Shown here: positions 1 to 7,580 of the stretch, in pieces
How positions within the stretch are numbered: the first letter of the stretch is position 1
How the letters are laid out: the number at the start of each line of letters is the position of its first letter
From: Eubacterium sp. MSJ-21
GTDB taxonomy: Bacteria; Bacillota; Clostridia; Lachnospirales; Lachnospiraceae
Direction: 5' to 3'
Length of the DNA: 64,000 bases
NCBI RefSeq assembly: GCF_018918185.1
Contig: NZ_JAHLPZ010000002.1
Span: 1 to 64,000 of the forward strand
Position numbers and translations under genes: made by a program
The notes under the pieces: model-generated
Seen by the model: the letters and a program-made list of their open reading frames with translations, nothing else
What the model was told of the DNA's origin: nothing
The model's database searches: none

Positions 1-37
1 TGGCATGTAAACAATTAAGCGTTTTTCAACAGTTTTA

Positions 38-231
38 ATCGGATTATATCACATAAAATACCAGAAAAACAGAAAATACAATGTTTAATGTATTAGAAAA
101 CCTTTTGATTTTGCACTGAGTTTTTCATTTAAGGATCGGATTATATCACATAAAATACCAGAAAAACAGAAAATACAATGTTTAATGTATTAGAAAACCT
201 TTTGATTTTGCACTGAATTTTTCATTTAAGG
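38..231. repeat. 97-bp tandem duplication
   Basis: Positions 38-134 and 135-231 are two adjacent copies of one 97-bp unit. They differ at a single base (g at 120, a at 217), so the duplication is recent or maintained. Each unit carries an AATACA...TGTATT inverted repeat and ends in ATTTAAGG; the second copy runs on into AAGGAGG at 228-234, a strong Shine-Dalgarno sequence with no start codon at a useful distance. The unit has no likeness to the CRISPR repeat. It may be a duplicated promoter or 5' untranslated region of a gene cut off here, but no function can be assigned. Confidence 0.9.
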
Positions 232-274
232 AGGATAAAGCTAGCAAATCCAACGGATATTTATCACGCTATAA

Positions 275-350
275 AATTACATTTCCAATATGGTTAAATT
301 AAAAAATGTTAAATAAATTATATTCAATTAACATTCCAATATGAATAAAC
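275..350 (-). ncRNA. Putative CRISPR-like guide RNA (two degenerate repeats around a 23-nt spacer)
   Basis: Read on the - strand, 354-327 aligns without gaps to the array repeat at 20 of 28 bases, and 303-275 aligns at 21 of 28 with one inserted base. Both keep a small stem (UCA or CCA pairing with UGG) where the array repeat has CCA-GAA-TGG. Between them, 326-304 is a 23-nt spacer-like stretch. Its first 14 nt (TGAATATAATTTAT) are identical to - strand 409-396, where the preceding trinucleotide is CCA. The predicted transcription start at 350 lies inside the first degenerate repeat. The arrangement matches CreA and cas-regulating RNAs of other type I systems; transcription and function are inferred. 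A chance remnant of an old array is the main alternative. Confidence 0.6.
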
Positions 351-356
351 ATATGA

Positions 357-385
357 ATTATATCTAGATTTTATTTTAATGTCAA
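357..385 (-). promoter_or_regulatory. Consensus promoter for the CRISPR-like guide RNA
   Basis: On the - strand, TTGACA (385-380), exactly 17 bp, then TATAAT (362-357) form a perfect sigma-70/SigA-type promoter. Its start point would be near 350, a G, so the RNA would begin within the degenerate repeat at 354-327. No ORF of any size lies downstream on this strand, which points to a non-coding transcript. Confidence 0.75.
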
Positions 386-386
386 A

Positions 387-412
387 TCATTTTACATAAA
401 TTATATTCATGG
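387..412 (-). promoter_or_regulatory. Candidate Cascade target with CCA PAM upstream of cas6
   Basis: On the - strand, CCA (412-410) is followed at 409-396 by the same 14 nt that begin the spacer-like stretch at 326; over 23 nt, 19 match. The copy at 326 is preceded by AAT rather than CCA, as expected for a self-versus-target difference. The site lies between the guide promoter -35 (380-385) and the cas -35 (420-425), so a complex bound here could hinder both. Regulation is inferred. The flanks (ATTTAACCA before, ATGTAAA after) also resemble the ends of a CRISPR repeat. Confidence 0.5.
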
Positions 413-419
413 TTAAATA

Positions 420-454
420 TTGACTTTGAAAAAAATATATGCTATACCTATAGC
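420..454 (+). promoter_or_regulatory. cas operon promoter with palindrome over the -10
   Basis: TTGACT (420-425), 17 bp, and TATACC (443-448) make a good vegetative promoter with a start near 455, about 27 nt before the cas6 ATG. The -10 box sits inside a perfect palindrome, GCTATA-CC-TATAGC (441-454), which could be a repressor site or a coincidence. It is the only promoter recognised ahead of the eight cas genes. Confidence 0.7.
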
Positions 455-481
455 ATAAACTACATGAAAGGAGGAGCTAAA

Positions 482-1216
482 ATGAAGTTTCAATTATCAT
501 TCAAATTAAAAAGCTGCGTCTTACCCATAGACTATAGAAGAAGTTTTCTGTCGTTCATAAAGCATTGTTTGTCAAATGCAAATGATGGTAAATACTTTTC
601 TGACTTCTATGGACCAGCCAAAGAAAAAGCTTTTTGTTTCTCGACTATCTTTGACCAGCCAAACTACACATCAGAGCATATTGAGGTTACAAGCCCGAAA
701 ATGTCAATGGTATTTTCCACCCCAGATACGAGAACCGGATTTATTCTGTATTCAGCATTTGCGGCACAAAAGGGAAAAGCATATCCTTTGCCGATGGATA
801 ATCAAATGACCTTAACTCGAATAGCCCAATTAAAAGAAGATGTCATTCAAGGCAATAAATTATTGGTTAAAATGAGCGAACCATTATGCATTCGGAGTCA
901 TAATCCTGAAACAAACAAAGACTGGTACTATTCCTGTAAAGCCGGAGACCAGTTTATGTCAGAATGCCAGAGAGTAATTTCATATGAATTACAGCGTGCC
1001 GGCTTCTCAGAGAGCTTATCTCAAGTATCAATGATACCGATAAATGCCAGAAGCATCGTTGTAAAACATTATGGAATCAACATTGAGTGTTCCATCGGAG
1101 ATTTTGAATTGACTGGAAATTCTGCAGCTTTGGACTATCTGTTGAAAGCAGGAGTTGGGTCGCGCCGATCCAGCGGTTTTGGTGTTGCGAAATTAATAGC
1201 ACAGGAGGAGGTGTAA
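482..1216 (+). CDS. cas6: Cas6, CRISPR pre-crRNA endoribonuclease (type I-B)
   Basis: This 244-aa protein is the first gene of the cas operon and should cut the array transcript within each repeat to give crRNAs. The C-terminal glycine-rich loop GVGSRRSSGFG (about residues 226-236) is the Cas6 signature in the second RAMP fold. H28 in the N-terminal domain is a candidate catalytic histidine, by position only. I chose the ATG at 482 because AAAGGAGG lies just upstream of it; an in-frame ATG at 464 would place that ribosome binding site inside the coding region. The substrate is expected to include the array repeat and perhaps the degenerate repeats nearby. cas8b follows after 7 nt. Confidence 0.92.
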   Translation: MKFQLSFKLKSCVLPIDYRRSFLSFIKHCLSNANDGKYFSDFYGPAKEKAFCFSTIFDQPNYTSEHIEVTSPKMSMVFSTPDTRTGFILYSAFAAQKGKAYPLPMDNQMTLTRIAQLKEDVIQGNKLLVKMSEPLCIRSHNPETNKDWYYSCKAGDQFMSECQRVISYELQRAGFSESLSQVSMIPINARSIVVKHYGINIECSIGDFELTGNSAALDYLLKAGVGSRRSSGFGVAKLIAQEEV

Positions 1217-1223
1217 CCAGACT

Positions 1224-2720
1224 ATGAAAGTAACAATAGAACATCCGTTATATGACACATTGCTTCTTCCAACCGAATGGCGCTATTCTGCAGCAATCGT
1301 TGGTTTAATTCGTTTTTTTAATTTCATCGAAGAGACGGAAGGCAAGAAGTTATATACATATACAAATGATGAGGATAAAGATCATTATGCTGTATATTCC
1401 GATATATGCGGCTACATACAGGGGATTCTATATAACAGCACAGATCTGACAGAAGAACGATACTTACTATTTTGTGAAAACTGGTATGACAGAGAATTTC
1501 AGCACCGAAATGTAGAATGGTTGTTAACACACATCAAAGAGTTTTCACAAGATAACATAAATGATATTAATTCTTACCTAAGTGGAACTTCTTCGAATAC
1601 AGTTATGAAGAAGATATTTAAGGGCACAAAATTCGATGGGACAAACACTGACACCATACTTAATTTAATTGACGAACATCGACTGGAACTAATCAAAGAA
1701 ACCTTTCGTTATAAAACAACGATGTATCGAAATTTTGCAAACACAAATAAATTGATGTCTGACACGAATCCACATTGTCGTTTGCTTAGCTACGATCTTG
1801 ATGAAGGTAGAAAAAGTAAAGCGGCTTCATACTATTTTGATACTTCTACATTTATTGCAAGCGATATATGCGAATTTGATTTTATACCATTTGCATTTAC
1901 TTATACGAAAATAGGCTTTTTCGTAAACAGCAATACTTCCATTGATGCACTTGTCAAATGTAATAATCAATTAAAAGAAAAGATGAATGTAGAAGATCAG
2001 ATTATCAACAACCGAGTGGTTCGTGATGGAGACCAGACAAAACTGATTAAGGCAATGTTACACTCAGACGATTTCTTGAATTGCGACGTGGAGATTATTT
2101 GTAAAGATCGAGAACAGGAATCTTTTGATACAATGCTGATTCGAAAGCAGGCATTGCAGAGATTGAAAAAAATATACGACAACTATAATTTACGCTATGT
2201 ACATAAATACAACTACAATTATTGGTTGAATGTTGAGGAGGAGCTTATACGCTGTTGCTTAAATTATACATATTTAGACAAGCTTCTCGAACAGCTATTA
2301 TTGCTTAGTCGTATAGATACAGAGAGCAGAACGATTCAGATTATACAACCATTAATAGAAATCAATGTAGAGTGGAAAGGAGATTCAGCTATGAAGGATA
2401 AAATTAAAAGAGCTCGTGGAGCCGGATATCAAATTGGACAGGTTATCCTGAGCAAGAATAATGGTGCAAATAAAGCAAAAGGTTATAAAAACAAACTCAC
2501 GAGTGCCATTTTAGCACATGATCGAGACCGGGTTCTTGAAATCTTATTGCAATTATCAAGCACCCAAACTGCCACACCAACTTCCAATGGCACAAACCAG
2601 ATTGGAGACATCTCAACTATTTATGATATTCTTGACACCCCTGACAATTGGTCTGATATCGCAATCAGCTTTACAAATGCTATGATTCCAAGTGCAAAAA
2701 AAGAAAAGGAGGATAACTAA
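1224..2720 (+). CDS. cas8b: Cas8b large subunit (Cst1-like), type I-B
   Basis: This 498-aa protein lies where the large subunit of the I-B interference complex belongs, between cas6 and cas7. In known complexes this subunit reads the PAM and holds the non-target strand. Large subunits diverge strongly, and the assignment rests on gene order, length and the Cst2-type Cas7 next door. The opening (EHPLYDTLLLPTEWRYSAAI) looks like Cst1/Cas8a1-type proteins. The paired CxxC motifs that name part of that family are not seen here. The ribosome binding site lies in the end of cas6 and the stop is one base before the cas7 ATG, so translation is probably coupled. Confidence 0.82.
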   Translation: MKVTIEHPLYDTLLLPTEWRYSAAIVGLIRFFNFIEETEGKKLYTYTNDEDKDHYAVYSDICGYIQGILYNSTDLTEERYLLFCENWYDREFQHRNVEWLLTHIKEFSQDNINDINSYLSGTSSNTVMKKIFKGTKFDGTNTDTILNLIDEHRLELIKETFRYKTTMYRNFANTNKLMSDTNPHCRLLSYDLDEGRKSKAASYYFDTSTFIASDICEFDFIPFAFTYTKIGFFVNSNTSIDALVKCNNQLKEKMNVEDQIINNRVVRDGDQTKLIKAMLHSDDFLNCDVEIICKDREQESFDTMLIRKQALQRLKKIYDNYNLRYVHKYNYNYWLNVEEELIRCCLNYTYLDKLLEQLLLLSRIDTESRTIQIIQPLIEINVEWKGDSAMKDKIKRARGAGYQIGQVILSKNNGANKAKGYKNKLTSAILAHDRDRVLEILLQLSSTQTATPTSNGTNQIGDISTIYDILDTPDNWSDIAISFTNAMIPSAKKEKEDN

Positions 2721-2721
2721 T

Positions 2722-3609
2722 ATGAAGAAAAATGCTTTAACATTAACAGTTGTTGCCAACATGACAAGTAATTATGGTGAGGGGCTTGGTAATGCATCAA
2801 GTGTCCAGAAAATCTATAAGAATCAAAAGGAATATGCTATGCGTAGCAGAGAAAGTCTGAAAAACGCAATCTGCGTACAAGCCGGATTGTACGATGACTT
2901 GGAAACATCTTTGGACAAGGTAATGCAGAAGAAAGTTACGGAAGAATTAAATGCTTCTAATTGCCGTGCCTTAGAAGGCGGTTATATGTCTACACAGGGA
3001 TTGACTTATGTTCGGAACAGTTCCTTCTATTTGACAGACGCCATTGCGGTTGATTCCTTTATAAATGAGTTACGTTTCCATAACAACTTATATCTGGCAA
3101 GCACACATGCAAAAAAAAATAATCTCAGCATTCAAAATGATGCAGCAGAAACAGGCCTCATGCCATATCAGTATGAATACGACAAATCACTGAAGGTTTA
3201 TAGCATCACAATTGATTTGGATAAGATCGGAGTTGACGAGAACTTCCACGCAGAAGCTGATAATTCAGAAAAAGCTTTTCGTGTAAATGCAATCTTAGAT
3301 GCAATCGCAAACCTTTCCCTGGTCGTAAAGGGAAATCTGGATAATGCCGAACCATTATTTGTGATCGGTGGTTTAACCTGCAGAAAAACACATTTCTTCG
3401 AAAATGTGGTCAACGTAAAGAACGCATCCCTGATTCTGGAAGATGGCATCAAAGAAAAGCTGCACAGTGAGAAGGGAGACTTCCATGCCGGCGTTTTGAA
3501 ATGCGGTATCTTTGCAAATGAGAATGACATTATCAGAGAATTAAACGCTATGCAGACTGAAGATTTCTTTAAACAGCTTAAAGATCAGGTTAACTCTTAT
3601 TACGCATAG
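2722..3609 (+). CDS. cas7: Cas7 (Cst2/DevR family) backbone subunit
   Basis: A 295-aa Cas7 RAMP protein that polymerises along the crRNA to form the Cascade backbone. The N-terminal strand and following segment (LTLTVVANMTSNYGEGLGNA) and the basic IYKNQKEYAMRSRESLK region are typical of the Cst2/DevR branch found with type I-B. The ATG at 2722 follows AAAGGAGGATAACTAAT; an upstream in-frame ATG at 2692 would run through the end of cas8b and has no ribosome binding site. cas5 follows 15 nt after the stop. Confidence 0.92.
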   Translation: MKKNALTLTVVANMTSNYGEGLGNASSVQKIYKNQKEYAMRSRESLKNAICVQAGLYDDLETSLDKVMQKKVTEELNASNCRALEGGYMSTQGLTYVRNSSFYLTDAIAVDSFINELRFHNNLYLASTHAKKNNLSIQNDAAETGLMPYQYEYDKSLKVYSITIDLDKIGVDENFHAEADNSEKAFRVNAILDAIANLSLVVKGNLDNAEPLFVIGGLTCRKTHFFENVVNVKNASLILEDGIKEKLHSEKGDFHAGVLKCGIFANENDIIRELNAMQTEDFFKQLKDQVNSYYA

Positions 3610-3624
3610 TAAGGGGGATTTTTT

Positions 3625-4710
3625 ATGAAAGCACTACGCATCAGGCTCACACAAACTTCTGCGAATTACCGAAGAGAAGAGACCGTTGATAACCGTATGA
3701 CATATCCATTGCCTCCTTATTCAACCGTTATTGGGGCGATTCATAAGGCTTGTGGATTTACCTCTTATCATCCTATGGATATAAGTATCCAAGGGGATTA
3801 TCAGAGCATGCAGAAAGAAGTCTATCTTGATCATTGCATATTAAATTCGCTGCAAAATGACAGAGGTATCCTTATCAAGATGTGCAACAGTCAAACTGTA
3901 TCAAATGGATATGTGGAGGTCGCTGCTGCAAAAAAATCGCAGGGTAACGATTTTCGCAAGGGAGAATATATCGACGTATATCATCCCGAATATTTAGACG
4001 AATACCGTGCACTCAAAGATCTGGCAGATAAGATAGGAGCTTACAAAAAGGATAAATTAAAACCTTTTCTTGAGCATGTAAAAAAGCGCCGGCAGTATTT
4101 AAGCGATTTGAAAAAGGATCTGAATCCTTCTACTGAGCAGACAAAGATTCAGGCGCTATCAAAGCAGGAAGCTAAGTGGAAAACCATAGAGAAGAATGTT
4201 AAAAGGAATGTAGAAACGTATGAGAGAGAACATTACAAATATCCTATATCTCTTTTTCGTACTCTGACTACTGCACCGAAAACGTACGAGACACTTTATG
4301 GAATCACATTGATTTTACATATTCACGCAGATGCTGATACCCTTGCCTGTATTTATGATCACATAGATGATCTTACATCAATTGGTAGAAGTGAAGATTT
4401 TGTAAATGTAGAAGAGTGCAGTTATACAGAATTAAAGGAAATTGATGATAACTACACATGCGACATGCATATGTATATTCCTTCAAACGCCCTTTCAGAA
4501 GCTATTGATTCAGATAGTATCAATTTGAATGGACAAAACGGAATTCCCGGCTGTGGAACTAATTTTTTACTCAATAAAGATTATGTTCTTGCAGACAATA
4601 AACGTATCTTTAATAAGAAATTAGTATGCTATGTCTCAAAATTCAACATATTTGATGCAGTCAGCGGAATATATGCAGATGATAATTCAAATATTGTAGC
4701 ACTTGTATAA
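3625..4710 (+). CDS. cas5: Cas5 (type I-B) with a basic central insertion
   Basis: Cas5 caps the 5' handle of the crRNA in the interference complex. The N-terminus has the family pattern: RIRLTQTSANYRREE, then MTYPLPPYSTVIGAIHKACG with the conserved proline-rich turn and glycine helix. At 361 aa it is well above the roughly 220-260 aa of many Cas5 proteins. The extra length is largely a lysine-rich, probably helical segment at about residues 135-205. No catalytic role is expected because Cas6 is present. A 61-nt gap containing a degenerate CRISPR repeat separates it from cas3. Confidence 0.88.
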   Translation: MKALRIRLTQTSANYRREETVDNRMTYPLPPYSTVIGAIHKACGFTSYHPMDISIQGDYQSMQKEVYLDHCILNSLQNDRGILIKMCNSQTVSNGYVEVAAAKKSQGNDFRKGEYIDVYHPEYLDEYRALKDLADKIGAYKKDKLKPFLEHVKKRRQYLSDLKKDLNPSTEQTKIQALSKQEAKWKTIEKNVKRNVETYEREHYKYPISLFRTLTTAPKTYETLYGITLILHIHADADTLACIYDHIDDLTSIGRSEDFVNVEECSYTELKEIDDNYTCDMHMYIPSNALSEAIDSDSINLNGQNGIPGCGTNFLLNKDYVLADNKRIFNKKLVCYVSKFNIFDAVSGIYADDNSNIVALV

Positions 4711-4716
4711 TAAATT

Positions 4717-4744
4717 AATAATTTAACCAAATTGGAATTTGAAT
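4717..4744 (+). other. Degenerate CRISPR repeat between cas5 and cas3
   Basis: In the only sizeable gap of the cas operon, 20 of 28 bases match the array repeat without gaps, including the nine-base block ATTTAACCA and GGAAT. CCA and TGG are kept three bases apart, so the small hairpin of the repeat can form. In the cas mRNA this could be a Cas6 binding or cutting site separating cas6-cas8b-cas7-cas5 from cas3-cas4-cas1-cas2. It ends 27 nt before the cas3 start. Function is inferred. Confidence 0.65.
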
Positions 4745-4771
4745 CAAAATCTAACAGGAGGTAATGCATTT

Positions 4772-7051
4772 ATGGACAACCATGATTTTGAAAATTTATT
4801 GGATAATTATTGGGCTAAATCTCCAGATACAAATGGAGTAGCAGAAACCATATCAGAACACACTGCGTGTGTTCTGAAAGAAGCAGACCTGCTTGTTCAG
4901 CTTGGTTACATCTCTGACGATTTATCCAATCTTCTGCATTATGCCTGTGAAAAACATGATTATGGTAAGGTAAATGATCATATGCAGGATCGCCTGCATA
5001 ATAAAAGCATCCACTTTGATCCTGATTCAGAGGTACAGCATAATCTTTTATCAGCATTGTTTATCGACGAACACGATTTCGGTAATTCGGAAGATTTTAT
5101 TTCCGTTTTATATGCTGTTTTATACCATCATGATAACCATTATAATAATTCATCCTTTGCCTACATATTATCGCATTCGAATCAATTAATAGATGCATTT
5201 CATGAGAAATATAAAGATATTTTACCTGATAGCATAAACCGAAAAGCACTGACTATTATAAACAAATTTATTCAATTGCAAGAAGATAATACAACGCAAT
5301 CCATACCTATCAATAAAGTAAATTTGTATAATAAAATGACGCTTATGAAAGGATTGCTTCACAAGTGCGACTACAGCGCAAGCGCGCATCTTGCATGTGA
5401 ATATAAGAATGATTTTCTTACAGGTTCACTGAACAATTTATTACACACATGGGGGCAATCTGCATCATGGAATGAATTACAGATATTTATGCAAGAAAAT
5501 TCTGATAGAAATGTCATTGTAACTGCACCTACCGGAAGTGGGAAAACAGAAGCGGGGTTATTGTGGGCTGGAAACAATAAATGTATCTTTGTTCTTCCAT
5601 TAAAAACCGCAATCAATGCCATGTATGAAAGAATCGGAAAAACTATACTGCATAATGACAATCTCAATTTCCGGCTTGCCTTACTGCATTCTGATACACA
5701 AACCTATTATCTTACAAATAAAAATGACAACACAGATATTGATAATGTGCTTACTTATGTGACTGCAAGTAAGCAATTATCGCTTCCAATTACCATTTCA
5801 ACGTTGGATCAGATATTTGATTTTGTACTAAAGTATTATGGATATGAATTAAAGCTTAGTACATATTCATATTCCAAAATCATCATTGATGAAATTCAGA
5901 TGTACTCACCGGATCTGCTTGCATATCTGGTTCTGGGCGTCAAAAAGATCATAGAATTCGGTGGAAAAGTAGCAGTTCTGACCGCAACACTGCCTCCATA
6001 TGCAAGAAAAAAACTGGAAGAAGTTATGGGAAAAGACGTAGTATGTAATAGCTTTATTAATACAGTAAAACCCAGACATAATGTGAAAGTTATAGATTCT
6101 ACTTTAAATGCTGATGATGTTTTAAGATTTTGGGATGAAAAGAGAACGGAAGGGAGCTGCAAAATTCTTGTTATCTGCAATTGTATAAAAACAGCTCAAA
6201 GGTTATATTCGGAACTGAGTTCTGCTGGAATTGATAATATTCATTTGCTTCATAGTCGATTTATCAATCAAGATCGTGCCAAAAAAGAAGCGGAGATTCT
6301 GCAAACAGGACAAACAGCCACAAACGCGCACGAAATATGGATTGCAACCTCTGTTGTCGAAGCAAGCTTAGACATTGATTTTGATTATCTATTCACAGAA
6401 TTATTGGATCTGTTTTCTTTATTCCAGAGATTTGGTCGAGTAAACAGAAAAGCGTTAAAATCCATTGAACATGTAAATTGCTTTGTATATACGCAATTGC
6501 AGGATTCTGCCTTAGATCATGATTTTATCGATAAAGATATTTACCAATATTCCAAGGAAGCAATTGATACTGTGTCTGGTGTATTAAATGAAAGTGAAAA
6601 ACAAAATCTGATTAACAAATATTTGTCATATGAACGCTTAAATCAATCCGGATATGCCCGCAACTACGAAAATATGTACAATGAATTAAGTAAATTATAT
6701 CTAAACGAAAAAAATCAAATTCCTATACGTGATATTAATAATATAGATATTATTCCATATAATGTCTATAAATCTAATACTCATGTGTTTGAACAAGCAA
6801 ATCATATCATCCAATCAGGGAAATATACTTTGGAAGAACGACTGAATGCTATGGCTGATATTCGAAATTATATTGTATCTATTCCTAGTTATTTCTTAAA
6901 CAAGAAAAATAACGATTGCATTCATAAATATTTTAAAATTAATCGCTATACCTCTATTCCGATCGTACATTGCGATTATGATCATTTAATGGGATTTATA
7001 AATATCCGGCATCCAGAGCAGATTCAAAATTCTCGGAGCAATTTTATATAA
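4772..7051 (+). CDS. cas3: Cas3 HD nuclease-helicase
   Basis: This 759-aa fusion nicks and degrades target DNA recruited by Cascade. The N-terminal HD nuclease shows H30, H62-D63 followed by GK, H90 and a paired HH near 119. The superfamily 2 helicase follows, with Walker A APTGSGKT near 252, DEIQ near 372, the TATLPP motif, SVVEASLDID, and motif VI FQRFGRVNRKA near 550-560. All metal- and ATP-binding motifs look intact. The start at 4772 follows AGGAGG by 10 nt; an in-frame ATG at 4739 lies inside the degenerate repeat and lacks a binding site. cas4 begins 16 nt after the stop. Confidence 0.95.
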   Translation: MDNHDFENLLDNYWAKSPDTNGVAETISEHTACVLKEADLLVQLGYISDDLSNLLHYACEKHDYGKVNDHMQDRLHNKSIHFDPDSEVQHNLLSALFIDEHDFGNSEDFISVLYAVLYHHDNHYNNSSFAYILSHSNQLIDAFHEKYKDILPDSINRKALTIINKFIQLQEDNTTQSIPINKVNLYNKMTLMKGLLHKCDYSASAHLACEYKNDFLTGSLNNLLHTWGQSASWNELQIFMQENSDRNVIVTAPTGSGKTEAGLLWAGNNKCIFVLPLKTAINAMYERIGKTILHNDNLNFRLALLHSDTQTYYLTNKNDNTDIDNVLTYVTASKQLSLPITISTLDQIFDFVLKYYGYELKLSTYSYSKIIIDEIQMYSPDLLAYLVLGVKKIIEFGGKVAVLTATLPPYARKKLEEVMGKDVVCNSFINTVKPRHNVKVIDSTLNADDVLRFWDEKRTEGSCKILVICNCIKTAQRLYSELSSAGIDNIHLLHSRFINQDRAKKEAEILQTGQTATNAHEIWIATSVVEASLDIDFDYLFTELLDLFSLFQRFGRVNRKALKSIEHVNCFVYTQLQDSALDHDFIDKDIYQYSKEAIDTVSGVLNESEKQNLINKYLSYERLNQSGYARNYENMYNELSKLYLNEKNQIPIRDINNIDIIPYNVYKSNTHVFEQANHIIQSGKYTLEERLNAMADIRNYIVSIPSYFLNKKNNDCIHKYFKINRYTSIPIVHCDYDHLMGFINIRHPEQIQNSRSNFI

Positions 7052-7067
7052 TAGGAAAGGAGATTCT

Positions 7068-7565
7068 ATGACTAAGGAAGAAATAAGCGGAATCATGATT
7101 TACTACTATTATGTATGTCAAAAGAAATTATGGTATTATCTCCATGAAATAAGAATGGAAGCCGGAAATGAAAATGTGGAACTTGGAAAACTGCTTGATA
7201 CATCTTCTTACGATCGAGACAACAAACACATCATGATCAACGGCGTAATCAATATTGATTTCCTGCGCGGCAATCATGTATTACACGAGATTAAGAAGAG
7301 CAAAAGCATTGAAGAAGCAAGTATCATGCAGGTAAAATACTATTTATATTATCTGCATCAACGTGAAGTGACCGATATCAGTGCCAAAATTGATTATCCA
7401 CTCTTAAAACAAAGTATCACTGTAGAACTGAATGATGAGGATTTTCCTATTATAGAAAAAATCTTAACTGATATATTAGATTATGCAGCTTCCGAACAAA
7501 CACCACCGAAAGAAGAAACTACGATATGCAAAAAATGTGCTTATCATGACCTTTGCTATATTTAA
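7068..7565 (+). CDS. cas4: Cas4 iron-sulfur RecB-like nuclease
   Basis: This 165-aa protein works with Cas1 and Cas2 to trim pre-spacers and select their PAM. It has the four-cysteine [4Fe-4S] arrangement expected of Cas4: C17 at the N-terminus and C154, C157, C163 at the C-terminus. Between them a RecB-type nuclease core includes HEIKKSKS near residues 83-90. AAAGGAG precedes the ATG. Its presence beside cas1 predicts that new spacers are chosen with a defined PAM. Confidence 0.93.
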   Translation: MTKEEISGIMIYYYYVCQKKLWYYLHEIRMEAGNENVELGKLLDTSSYDRDNKHIMINGVINIDFLRGNHVLHEIKKSKSIEEASIMQVKYYLYYLHQREVTDISAKIDYPLLKQSITVELNDEDFPIIEKILTDILDYAASEQTPPKEETTICKKCAYHDLCYI

Positions 7566-7580
7566 CGAAAGGGGATATAC

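Noticed and set aside
38-231. 97-bp tandem units as a second CRISPR array
   Set aside because: The whole unit is repeated, with no variable spacer, and it is unlike the CRISPR repeat.
464-481. Earlier in-frame ATG for cas6
   Set aside because: The only ribosome binding site lies between this ATG and the one at 482.
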